From DATHTK01 sp035463295 (GTDB taxonomy: Bacteria; Actinomycetota; Rubrobacteria; Rubrobacterales; Rubrobacteraceae): a stretch of DNA of 64,000 nucleotides. Where the stretch lies: contig DATHTK010000114.1 of NCBI GenBank assembly GCA_035463295.1, positions 1 to 64,000 on the forward strand, given 5' to 3'. Position 1 is the first letter of the stretch. Each line of letters starts with the position of its first letter. This document shows, piece after piece, positions 8,201 to 14,836 of the stretch. Both the position numbers and the translations under genes were made by a program. The notes beneath the pieces are model-generated. The model ran no database searches, was not told the origin of the DNA, and worked only from the letters and a program-made list of their open reading frames with translations.

Positions 8201-8990
8201 GGGGGTCGAGGAGATAATCTACAGCGCCAGCGGTGCTCAGGAGATAGAAGAAAAGACCCTAAGAGGCGCCTCGGCAGAGGTCAGGGTCGTCTCCGAAGGC
8301 GTGACGACGATCCACTATTCCGCAAAGGACGCTACGGGCAACATGGGGGAGAAGGATTCCGTCACCGTCGGCATCGATAAGACCGCTCCGCAGATCCGCT
8401 GTGACGTGCCAGAAGACCCGTTGCAGAGAAAGAAGACTAGCATACCTTGCACGGCAAAGGACAGCATGTCGGGCCTCGGAGACCCGGCCGATGCCAACTT
8501 CTTGTTATCTACCGAATACGCAAGAGGGCGCAACGAGGATGAAAAAGAAGGCGGCAATGCTCTCACGAGCAGGCAAATCTGCGATGCGGCCATGAACTGC
8601 AGGACGGTCTGCCCGATAGGTGGAATCAATATCGACAGTAGACCATCCGTCACTAATCCAGCAGCGCCTCCAAACGACGCCGAGTACGAGCTCCAAGAGC
8701 AGGCGGAAGCCGGCGTGGATGAGTGCAAGGGGTCCTTGACCAACGGCTACGTAGTAGACACATCCTCGGTTGGCTCAAAGGTCCCCGACGCGGACGCTGA
8801 AGAAGAGACCGGGAACGGAACTTCCGAGTTCCACCGCTATGGAGTCCTTCCTAACTTCATCAGCGGCACCTCGATGCGCAATGACACCAAATACACGGCG
8901 TACCTGGAGTTCACGGAGGAAGGTATGGAACGGCTCGCTGAGAGTCCACGCCCTCCCAGGGCACCAGGCAGGTCTTCTGACGAGCCTTGA
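5262..8990 (+). CDS. Giant PqqD-M50 metalloprotease with SnoaL-like, DUF11 and Ig-like domains
   Basis: A 1242-residue multi-pass membrane protein, numbered from GTG 5262. Residues 1-65 (VQLSRLLYLVASHADGRRTV onward) are a PqqD-like domain, the fold that binds peptide leaders. Residues 95-380 are an M50/site-2-type protease: zinc motif HEFGH at 157-161 and third ligand region LDGYY near 252. Residues 395-517 look like a SnoaL/NTF2 domain. A second membrane block covers about 535-745. Outside follow DUF11 (815-945, ending a beta-sandwich with paired Cys) and Ig-like repeats to about 1120 with more paired Cys. Family members normally end after the second membrane block. It probably cleaves or exports the upstream peptides; this is inferred from position and domains. 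Confidence 0.85.
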   Translation: MRRPDGQVVQLSRLLYLVASHADGRRTVDQIAELVGREFGRAVSGDNVQFLADEKLRPLGVLEQADGSTPELARASPLLALTFRAPLLPESAVGAVATLLSPLLLPPVVVAVLLGLAALDAWLFFVHGLGEGLKQILYRPELFIMLFGLTALSGVFHEFGHAAASRYGGARPGAIGVGIYLVWPVFYADVTDTYRLGRSGRLRADLGGVYFNAVFSLLVAAAYFATGAESLLVLVLLQQIEILHQFLPFLMLDGYYVVSDVTGVPNLFGRIKPIIKSMVPGRAPDERVSELKPWVRVVVTAWVLMVIPALLGLFGILAVSAPLIIATTWESAVIHYSEAREAFGVGSIIGGIAGLLRLVLLIVPLAGMFLMFALVGKRLGSALLNRSRSKYVVPSHNETLVGLYFRNLYGGENPGSANQIIATDCVLHDPGALEEACGIGGIKHYIDTCRDALGGDIYAAFKSTAIEGDKVTVRWTYGSARDGKGAAPGAGDEPSVRVTSFRIAGGKIAEIWEGYDVLGESQPSNECEEGQETLPSLKVIAGAVGAYIFIPAILLYPVGLVAFALQLSVSQQIGLPAAWYAASLVPSTIVLGQAITLLLIPLYACFAVALAAAHFRVWRRLEMKEVASRMVEKSTQRTRRMRLSVAGAVLLLVATAVVVLWFVPVPLFPGFSSTLSLTLALLVGWFSGTLIANDYVLFANRPRSTVLLGKHWMYRGIEERWIFRGLWWVYLGSGLGAILSVLAVAASGQGSDLPRVMMNFSGEGAEKPNEAPPLLLSHSGGYWHILNSEENAETEDGALSSVPDSEAGEVVVIDDPVADLSLAVEVPRDGVAWANTQLSYELEVANNGPDAAPGVELAYEVPKDAALVSFTTSRGLCDGKVADDTRSVECALGALPDEGTATVRVKIEPQAAGNMLGKAEVKSEGFDHYEGNSRQANALETRLDTIGPDIRSTLLPRPNPRGWNERDVIVDLKADDREGSGVEEIIYSASGAQEIEEKTLRGASAEVRVVSEGVTTIHYSAKDATGNMGEKDSVTVGIDKTAPQIRCDVPEDPLQRKKTSIPCTAKDSMSGLGDPADANFLLSTEYARGRNEDEKEGGNALTSRQICDAAMNCRTVCPIGGINIDSRPSVTNPAAPPNDAEYELQEQAEAGVDECKGSLTNGYVVDTSSVGSKVPDADAEEETGNGTSEFHRYGVLPNFISGTSMRNDTKYTAYLEFTEEGMERLAESPRPPRAPGRSSDEP

Positions 8991-9121
8991 CGAGACTCAG
9001 CCGATCGACGCCAAGACGATCTGTCGCCGTCACCCTCCCGATGTGACTTCCGCCTGACAAAGGTACCGGGCTTCACCGGCTTCTCTACTGCCGGATAGAC
9101 GAGTCAGGGCGTTGACGACGC

Positions 9122-9140
9122 TCGCTCCACCGGGGAGCGA
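9122..9140. terminator. Candidate hairpin between convergent genes
   Basis: TCGCTCC (9122-9128) pairs with GGAGCGA (9134-9140) around a 5-base loop, followed on the plus strand by ATAAAA. It sits between the end of the protease gene (plus) and the PAP2-like gene (minus). The short stem and weak A/T tract make it only a candidate. A second 6-bp palindrome, CGGGTT-CGA-AACCCG, lies at 9172-9186. Confidence 0.4.
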
Positions 9141-9227
9141 ATAAAACATCCCCTCCGAGTAGCTCGAAGTTCGGGTTCGAAACCCGGTAGGTGAGGTAGC
9201 TCTTTGCAGCCCGCCGGTCAGGGGCTC

Positions 9228-9794
9228 TTATGCCAGGAACAGGAGCGCGAAGATAGCCCCGACGACCGCTCCGGCGAGCGCCTGCGGGAGGGTGTGGGCT
9301 CGCGGCCCGACGCGCGCCCAGACAACGAGCGGGAGCGCGAGGACGAAGGTCCACCCTACGTGGCCGAGTAGCAGCAGCCCTGCGGCGGCGGCGTGCCCGG
9401 CGACGGTGCAGTGGGCGCTCGCCTTCCAGAAGAGCGTTACGAGAGCGACGGTCGCGCTGGCGAGGCCCATCGAGAGCGTGAGGAAAAAGAGTCCCCGCGG
9501 CGCGCCGAGCAGCCAGAGGGCCGCGAGCAGCGCCACGAAGGCCGCTAGTAGGAATAGGGCCGGGCCGAGGCGTTCGGCGCGCGCGGAGATCCAGAAGTCC
9601 CCCACCCGAGCGCGGCGTCGCATGAGGACCACGAAGCCGGCCACCGCGACCGCCGCGAGCATCTCGAGTGCCAGATAGAGGAGCGCCGCCGAAACGGGGA
9701 CCTCCGCGAAGGCCACGAGGGCGAAGAGCGCCGTGAAGATGGCGAAGGGGTTGAGCACATTCGTCAGGATGCGCGAGGAGTTCCGGGGGATCAT
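9228..9794 (-). CDS. PAP2-superfamily-like membrane protein
   Basis: A 188-residue membrane protein with about six helices. The segment SAHCTVAGHAAAAGLLLLGH resembles the SGH motif of lipid phosphatases, and ARVGPRAHTLPQALAGAVVG resembles the last conserved block (R...H...Q...G). The canonical first motif KxxxxxxRP is degenerate (MRRRARVGDFWISARAER), so catalysis is uncertain. Several actinobacterial PAP2-like membrane proteins look like this. It is divergent from the gene at 9814 with 19 bases between them. Confidence 0.7.
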   Translation of the reverse strand: MIPRNSSRILTNVLNPFAIFTALFALVAFAEVPVSAALLYLALEMLAAVAVAGFVVLMRRRARVGDFWISARAERLGPALFLLAAFVALLAALWLLGAPRGLFFLTLSMGLASATVALVTLFWKASAHCTVAGHAAAAGLLLLGHVGWTFVLALPLVVWARVGPRAHTLPQALAGAVVGAIFALLFLA

Positions 9795-9813
9795 GAAGGG
9801 TAGAATCTAGCAC

Positions 9814-10623
9814 GTGCAAACGGCGCGCACACCGGACGAGGAGGTCCTCGCGCTGTGGTACGAGCTGGGGAGCCTCTACTCGAGCGCCGCGGGCTCGGGG
9901 CAGCGGGCGATCAAGCTCGGCTTCACGGTAGTGTGCGTCGTCGGGGCGCTGGTGTTGCTCTCCGCTCCTCTCTTCGGCACGGCGTGGGCCGGTCCCTTCG
10001 CGCCGGGGATACCCGTCGTAGCCGGTCTACTCGGCGGGGGCGGCATGTACGCGGCGGAGCGCTCGCGGGTGTCGAGGCGGGCCGGGGTCCTCCGGCGAGA
10101 GCTCATCGAGAGGGGAGAGGATCCGCTGCGGCCGACGAGGGACGGCCTCGCCGCCTACTACGACGCGCAGCTCGTACTGCTGAGGAGCGAGTACGAGTTC
10201 CTGCGGCTGCGGGGAGCGAAGGCGGCGCGGTTTTTCGAGGCGACCTTCGGCTTCGCACCGGAGGACCGGTTCGAGACCGGTCCGCTCAACGTCGCCCCGG
10301 ACACGGAGGCCATGAGCAAACTGCGGGAGGGGTGGGAGAGCCGGCTCGCAGAGAGGCGAAGAGGCGAGATGGAGGAGCTCGAGTTGGGTTTGAGGGAGGA
10401 CCTCGCCTTTCGCGTCTTCCCGAGGGAGATGACCGTCCCGGTGGAGCTCGCGATCCGCGAGGGATACCTGGCGATCTCGCGCCGCCTCCTGGTCGAGCGC
10501 TACGGGAGGGACCCGCGAAGAAAGCTCGAGCTCATGCCGGAGGCGCTCCGGTGGCGGGTCGAGCGCGACCTCGGTGAGTACGCGGCCCTCACGCAGCGGT
10601 CAGCCCCGCGGTCGCGACCCTGA
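9814..10623 (+). CDS. Uncharacterised membrane protein with charged C-terminal domain
   Basis: A 269-residue protein starting at GTG 9814. Two membrane helices lie near residues 33-52 and 60-80 (LGFTVVCVVGALVLLSA and GIPVVAGLLGGGGMYAA). A long soluble part rich in Arg and Glu with helical character follows (LREGWESRLAERRRGEMEEL). I do not recognise a family. Its 3' end overlaps that of the Yip1-like gene by 35 bases, tail to tail. Confidence 0.65.
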   Translation: MQTARTPDEEVLALWYELGSLYSSAAGSGQRAIKLGFTVVCVVGALVLLSAPLFGTAWAGPFAPGIPVVAGLLGGGGMYAAERSRVSRRAGVLRRELIERGEDPLRPTRDGLAAYYDAQLVLLRSEYEFLRLRGAKAARFFEATFGFAPEDRFETGPLNVAPDTEAMSKLREGWESRLAERRRGEMEELELGLREDLAFRVFPREMTVPVELAIREGYLAISRRLLVERYGRDPRRKLELMPEALRWRVERDLGEYAALTQRSAPRSRP

Positions 10624-11173
10624 GCCAGATCAGGGCCATCCCCAACGGGACGAAGGCCACGAGCGCCGTGACTACGGCCGTGAGCAGCGAGGTCCGGTAG
10701 ACGAAGCGAACCCCGATCCCCATCAGGACCATCAGGGCGTAAGTGACGGCGAAGGCGCCGACGACAGGGATCCAGGCGAGCACCATGGCACTCCACGCGT
10801 AGGCCGCCATGCGGTAGACCTCCCTAAAATTCGCCACCTTGCCGACGAAGGTGTTTATGGAGAGCAGGTAGACGCCGGCCACGACGCCCACTGCGAGCGG
10901 CGAGAGCAGCGCGAACGCGAGGGCCTCGAGCAGCGTCACGAGGACCGCGCCGAGCTGGCCGAAGACGAGGTTCGAGACCAGGGCGACCACCGCAGCCAGA
11001 GCGCCCGTCACCGCGCTGACGAGCAGCACGAAGATGATCGGCTCCCTGAGCGGTCCCTCCGCGGAGAAGTTCGCGTAGAAGCTCCTCGGGGTGAGGAGCA
11101 CAGCCCGGATCACCGCGAGCGTGCTCGGCAGCGGGCGCTCCAGGCTGAACTCCGGGGATGTGGCGCCAGGCAT
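10589..11173 (-). CDS. Yip1-family membrane protein
   Basis: A 194-residue protein from ATG 11173 (MPGATSPEFSLERP); a longer open frame upstream lacks conserved character. It has the pattern of bacterial YIP1 proteins: an N-terminal cytoplasmic stretch ending in VLLTPRSFYANFSAEGPLRE and then five membrane helices, with the typical phrase FREVYRMAAYAWSAMVLAWI. The role in bacteria is unknown. It is convergent with the gene at 9814. Confidence 0.82.
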   Translation of the reverse strand: MPGATSPEFSLERPLPSTLAVIRAVLLTPRSFYANFSAEGPLREPIIFVLLVSAVTGALAAVVALVSNLVFGQLGAVLVTLLEALAFALLSPLAVGVVAGVYLLSINTFVGKVANFREVYRMAAYAWSAMVLAWIPVVGAFAVTYALMVLMGIGVRFVYRTSLLTAVVTALVAFVPLGMALIWLRVATAGLTAA

Positions 11174-11282
11174 GGCGCAGATTATACAGTCCGGCATGGG
11201 GGTAAACCTAGCTTGCCAAACCGGCGCGCGAAACTTAGACTTAGGTCCCCGGCGCAGGTAGCGGAGAGGTAGAGCAGAAGAC

Positions 11283-11798
11283 GTGTTCAGGTTGTCCGTG
11301 GCTTCGATACTCGCGGTTGAAATCGCCGCCCTCGTCGCGCTAGCGTTCACCGTGCCGGAGGCTCAAGTCCTGCTCCTCATCCCCGTAGTCCCGTTGACGC
11401 TCGTCGTCGCACTCGTCGCGCGCCGCGTGCTGGAGAGCCCGGCAGCTAGAGCGCGCCGCCTCTCCCCCCAGGCGATAGCGAACTACAGCGCACCGGAAGA
11501 GAGTGACTCCCCCGAAGATCTCTCGCGTTCGATCGTCGAGCGGGCCACGGAGATACAGCGCACCCTCACAGAGACACCCTCTGAGATCCGGGTGGAGATG
11601 TGCGCCCTGGGCTACCGGGCGTGCGTGAACGACATGATCACGCTGACCCACCGCATCAATGAGGAGCTCCCCCACGCCGGCTTCGCGAGGCGCTTGAAGC
11701 TCCGCAGGGCTCGCAAGAAGGCCACCGACGCCCTCGCCGGGGCACGCGAAGCCCTCCCGCCCGGCGTCCTGCGCGCCACCCGCCAGGAACAGCAATAG
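11283..11798 (+). CDS. Small uncharacterised membrane-anchored protein
   Basis: A 171-residue protein from GTG 11283. Two adjacent hydrophobic helices (SVASILAVEIAALVALAFTV and VLLLIPVVPLTLVVALVA) form an N-terminal hairpin, followed by a soluble helical domain of about 110 residues that contains two Cys (EMCALGYRACVND). No family is recognised. It is followed by about 110 bases without a gene and then the convergent Nfu-like gene. Confidence 0.65.
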   Translation: MFRLSVASILAVEIAALVALAFTVPEAQVLLLIPVVPLTLVVALVARRVLESPAARARRLSPQAIANYSAPEESDSPEDLSRSIVERATEIQRTLTETPSEIRVEMCALGYRACVNDMITLTHRINEELPHAGFARRLKLRRARKKATDALAGAREALPPGVLRATRQEQQ

Positions 11799-11910
11799 GT
11801 TGCAGGTAGCAACGGTGGAATAGTCCCCCGTGCTTCCAGAAGTCCGGAACGGAGAGTGCCCCTACACTCGCCGTATTGTCTGCCCAGGTTCGGTGACCGG
11901 AACATGATGC

Positions 11911-12153
11911 CTAAACAGCCAGTATTTCTCGAACCTCGGGAACCTCACGGCGGATTAGGCTCTCTATAGCGTAGGCGAAGTCGAGCTGCGAAAGCGGGCA
12001 CCCCTGGCACGCGCCGAGCATCTGGATGCTGACCGAGCCGCTCTCCTCATCGATAGCGACGATTCGGGCGTCTCCCCCGTCGGCGTGCATCGCCGGGCGC
12101 ACCTTGTCGAGGGCCTCCTCGATCCGGCCCCGCATATCCTGTCTCTCGATCAT
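11911..12153 (-). CDS. NifU C-terminal (Nfu) domain Fe-S scaffold protein
   Basis: An 80-residue protein consisting only of the Nfu domain, started at ATG 12153 (MIERQDMRGRIEEAL). Hallmarks are VRPAMHADGGDARIV and the cluster-binding CxxC in GACQGCPLSQL. Such proteins carry [4Fe-4S] clusters to apo-enzymes. An open frame extends upstream, but it antisenses the next gene and is not conserved. It is divergent from the M24 peptidase. The length is right for a stand-alone Nfu protein. Confidence 0.92.
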   Translation of the reverse strand: MIERQDMRGRIEEALDKVRPAMHADGGDARIVAIDEESGSVSIQMLGACQGCPLSQLDFAYAIESLIRREVPEVREILAV

Positions 12154-12248
12154 CTCCGGGCGATTATATCCGAGACGGAGGGCCCCGGTGCCGGTAGTAT
12201 GAGTGGGCGTTTCGCATCGAAGGCCTCGCACCTCAGGAGAGGAGACGC

Positions 12249-13415
12249 ATGGAACACGGAGAAGGGCAAACCCTCCTCGTAATAGCCGCCCCGCAGCACG
12301 ACGCCGACGCCTACCACCTCTCGGGATTCCTCGCGCCGGACCCCGTAATCTGCCTCCGCGCCGGCGGAAAGAGGTACCTCGCCGTCTCGGCGCTGGAGTA
12401 CGGGCGGGCCGAGAAGGACGCTCCGGCGGACGAGCTGGTCTCCTTCGACGAGCTGGACCTGATGAAGCTCGCCAGAGAGCTGAAGAGCGGTGCCCGCGCC
12501 TTCGCCGCCGCCGCTGCGAACCTGGTCGAGAGGGCCGGCGTAGGGGGCTCGCCCGTCGTCGTGCCACCGCGCTTCGGGGTCGCATACGCCGACGAGCTCA
12601 GAGACCGAGGGCTTGTGGTCGAGCCAAACGGCACTATCTTCGCGAACCTGAGGCGCGTCAAGACGGAAGAGGAGATCTCGCACATCGAAGCGGCCCAGAG
12701 GGTGGTCGAGGAGGCCTGCGCCCACGCCGTCCGGATCCTGAAGGAATCCGAGGTCTCCGGCGACGGCATCCTGAGCTGGCGCGGCGAGACGCTCACGAGC
12801 GAGCTGCTGCGCTCGGAGGTCGAGGTCGAGCTCCTCCGCCGCGGATGCTCGGCCGACGAGGGCACCATTACCGCCGGGGGGGCGCAGACGGCCGACCCGC
12901 ACGAGCGGGGCAGCGGCCCGTTGAGGGCGGGGGAGCCGATCATCGTCGACATCTTCCCCCGCGGGGGGGAGAGCCGCTATTACGCCGACATGACCCGCAC
13001 CTTCGTGAAAGGCGAGCCCTCACCCGAGCTCGAGAGGATCTACGATGCGGTGCTCGAGGCGCAGGAGACGGCCCTCTCGACGATACGGGCCGGGGTGAAC
13101 GGTCGCGACGTTCACGGAAAGGTCTCGGACACGCTCCACGCCAGGGGCTACAAGACCGCGAAGCACGACGCGCGGCCGGGAGAGCCGCTGACGGAGGGAT
13201 TCTTCCACGGGACAGGACACGGCGTCGGGCTCGAGGTGCACGAGGCGCCGCGCGTCTCGACCGCCGACGAGGTGCTCAAAGCCGGCGACGTGGTTACGGT
13301 CGAGCCCGGCGTCTACGAGCCAGGGGTGGGCGGCGTCCGCATAGAGGACCTGGTGGTCGTCACCGAGGATGGTTGCCGCAACCTGACCCGCTTCCCGAAA
13401 GAGTTCGGGGTCTGA
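12249..13415 (+). CDS. M24-family metallopeptidase (Xaa-Pro aminopeptidase-like)
   Basis: A 388-residue cytoplasmic metallopeptidase with the creatinase/prolidase two-domain layout. The C-terminal pita-bread domain shows all metal ligands: Asp in IIVDIFPRGG, Asp in YADMTRTF, His in GTGHGVGLEVHE, Glu in VTVEPGVYEPG and Glu in GGVRIEDLVVV. The ribosome binding site AGGAGAGGAG precedes ATG 12249. Likely role: removal of N-terminal residues ahead of proline, or dipeptide cleavage. The N-terminal domain is less conserved, so the exact substrate is open. Confidence 0.9.
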   Translation: MEHGEGQTLLVIAAPQHDADAYHLSGFLAPDPVICLRAGGKRYLAVSALEYGRAEKDAPADELVSFDELDLMKLARELKSGARAFAAAAANLVERAGVGGSPVVVPPRFGVAYADELRDRGLVVEPNGTIFANLRRVKTEEEISHIEAAQRVVEEACAHAVRILKESEVSGDGILSWRGETLTSELLRSEVEVELLRRGCSADEGTITAGGAQTADPHERGSGPLRAGEPIIVDIFPRGGESRYYADMTRTFVKGEPSPELERIYDAVLEAQETALSTIRAGVNGRDVHGKVSDTLHARGYKTAKHDARPGEPLTEGFFHGTGHGVGLEVHEAPRVSTADEVLKAGDVVTVEPGVYEPGVGGVRIEDLVVVTEDGCRNLTRFPKEFGV

Positions 13416-13457
13416 CGCATCGGCGAACCGGAAGATGCAGCCGAGCCCACGATCCGC

Positions 13458-14039
13458 TTACTCGCTGCTCCGGCCGTTGTAGATCTCACCTCCCCCTTCG
13501 GCGTACTCGCGGAGCACGGTGGCCGCCTCGCCGCGGAGCACGTCACGCACGACGGCGATGCCGCGCTCTTCGAACGAGGCCGTCCAGCTCTCAGGCTTCA
13601 TCCCCTCGTCGAAGCCTATCTCCTCGGCGTCCTCCGCGCGGGCGCCGCAGATCAGGCGCCGCACGCCCGACCAGGGGGTCGCGCCGAGGCACATGGCGCA
13701 CGGCTCGGTGCTCGCGACGAGTTCGTAGGGCGGACGCCCCTCTCCGCCGAGGTCGAAGTCCCCGACCGACCTCTGGGCGATCATTATCGCCACTATCTCC
13801 GCGTGCAGGACGGAGCAGTTCAGGGAAGTTACGAGGTTGACGCCGGGGGCGAGAAGCCTCCCCGACGCGCTCTCGAAGACGGCGGCCCCGAACGGTCCCC
13901 CGGTCCCGTGGCGGAGGTTCAGCCGGGAGAGCTCGACCGCGAGCCGCATCCGGTCCTCGACCGCAGGGTAGACCTCTTCACGCGCCGCCAGCAGATCGTG
14001 TATCCAGTCCGGGAGGCGCACCGCAATATCTGGGATCAT
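13458..14039 (-). CDS. Nucleoside deaminase family protein (CMP/dCMP-deaminase fold)
   Basis: A 193-residue zinc deaminase. The zinc site is visible as HAE in LHAEIVAIM and PCAMC in STEPCAMCLGA. The fold and the long C-terminal part (GMKPESWTASFEERGI) resemble guanine-deaminase-type or general nucleoside deaminases more than TadA, and a true TadA lies at 30207-30695. It probably deaminates a free purine or pyrimidine in the cytosol. Divergent from the cupin gene. Confidence 0.85.
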   Translation of the reverse strand: MIPDIAVRLPDWIHDLLAAREEVYPAVEDRMRLAVELSRLNLRHGTGGPFGAAVFESASGRLLAPGVNLVTSLNCSVLHAEIVAIMIAQRSVGDFDLGGEGRPPYELVASTEPCAMCLGATPWSGVRRLICGARAEDAEEIGFDEGMKPESWTASFEERGIAVVRDVLRGEAATVLREYAEGGGEIYNGRSSE

Positions 14040-14137
14040 CGTCGAGACGACTCCTTCCGTCGTTCGAATGATAGCAAGGTTGCGCCCTCGCCCGGAATGC
14101 TAGAGTTAGGCTCGTAACGTCGCGACAGGAGGGAACC

Positions 14138-14458
14138 TTGGACAGCAAGCGCGTGAGGGATGAGATCTCCTTCTCCCAGGAGAAGATGACGAAGAACGCC
14201 CTCTTCGACTCGCCGCGCCTCTTCTACGACGCCTACTGCCTCCTCCCAGGCCAGGCTCAGAAGGTCCACGCCCACGAGGGCTCGGACAAAGTCTACTACG
14301 TCCTCGAGGGCACCGGCCGATTCACCGTTGGTGACGAGGAGAGGGATCTCACCGAGGACCACGCCGTTATCGCACACGCGGGCGAGCCCCACGGCGTCCG
14401 CAACGAGAGCGATGAGAACCTCGTCCTTCTGGTCACCATGGCCCCCAGACCCTCCTAG
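14138..14458 (+). CDS. Cupin-domain protein
   Basis: A 106-residue single cupin. Motif 1 is seen in KVHAHEGSDKVYYVLEG (metal-binding His, His and Glu) and motif 2 in VIAHAGEPHGVRNES. Start TTG 14138 is supported by a very good ribosome binding site (AGGAGGGA) 5 bases away. Small cupins bind a metal and may be isomerases, dioxygenases or sensors; the substrate is unknown. Its stop is 2 bases before the next gene, so the pair is probably co-translated. Confidence 0.88.
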   Translation: MDSKRVRDEISFSQEKMTKNALFDSPRLFYDAYCLLPGQAQKVHAHEGSDKVYYVLEGTGRFTVGDEERDLTEDHAVIAHAGEPHGVRNESDENLVLLVTMAPRPS

Positions 14459-14460
14459 AG

Positions 14461-14835
14461 ATGTCCGCGAACGAGATGCCGGCCCCACCCTACGTACTCC
14501 TCTTCGAGGAGGTCGTCCCCGGCGCCGAGCCGCTCGCCATCATGGTCGACGACCGCGCGGCGGTGCCGCTCTTCGACTCGACGGCGAAGGCGGCGGCCTT
14601 TCTGGACTCGCTCGGCTTCGCCCAGAGCCTCGAGCCCGTCGAGGTCTCGACGATGGGCCTGATCCGGGCGCTCGAGTCGGTCGAGAGCGAGGTCGAGTAT
14701 GTCGCCATCGACCCGCCGCCCGCAAGAAGCGAAGGCGGCATGAAGGTGCGGATGGGCTCCCTGAGCGAGCTGATCGAGGCCCTCGAGGAGAGCCGCCGGG
14801 AGGGCGACCTCTTCGACCTTCTGGGCGAGGACTAG
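14461..14835 (+). CDS. Uncharacterised small acidic protein
   Basis: A 124-residue acidic protein directly after the cupin (2-base gap). It contains PYVLLFEEVVPGAEPLAIMV, a central alpha/beta pattern and a C-terminal acidic helix (LIEALEESRREGDLFDLLG). There is no signal peptide or membrane helix. It has normal codon use and is probably real. I do not recognise the family. Its end nearly meets the end of the convergent gamma-glutamyltransferase gene. Confidence 0.65.
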   Translation: MSANEMPAPPYVLLFEEVVPGAEPLAIMVDDRAAVPLFDSTAKAAAFLDSLGFAQSLEPVEVSTMGLIRALESVESEVEYVAIDPPPARSEGGMKVRMGSLSELIEALEESRREGDLFDLLGED

Positions 14836-14836
14836 C

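Noticed and set aside
9172..9186. GGTTCGAAACC resembling a tRNA T-arm
   Set aside because: No acceptor stem, D-arm or anticodon arm could be drawn around it; it is a short palindrome only.
9085..9819. Alternative 244-codon minus-strand frame overlapping the PAP2-like gene
   Set aside because: Arg-rich, not membrane-like; the frame at 9228-9794 has the expected helices and motif.
13458..14039. Second tadA
   Set aside because: Although it has HAE and PCAMC, its length and C-terminal part differ from TadA and a true tadA is present at 30207-30695.
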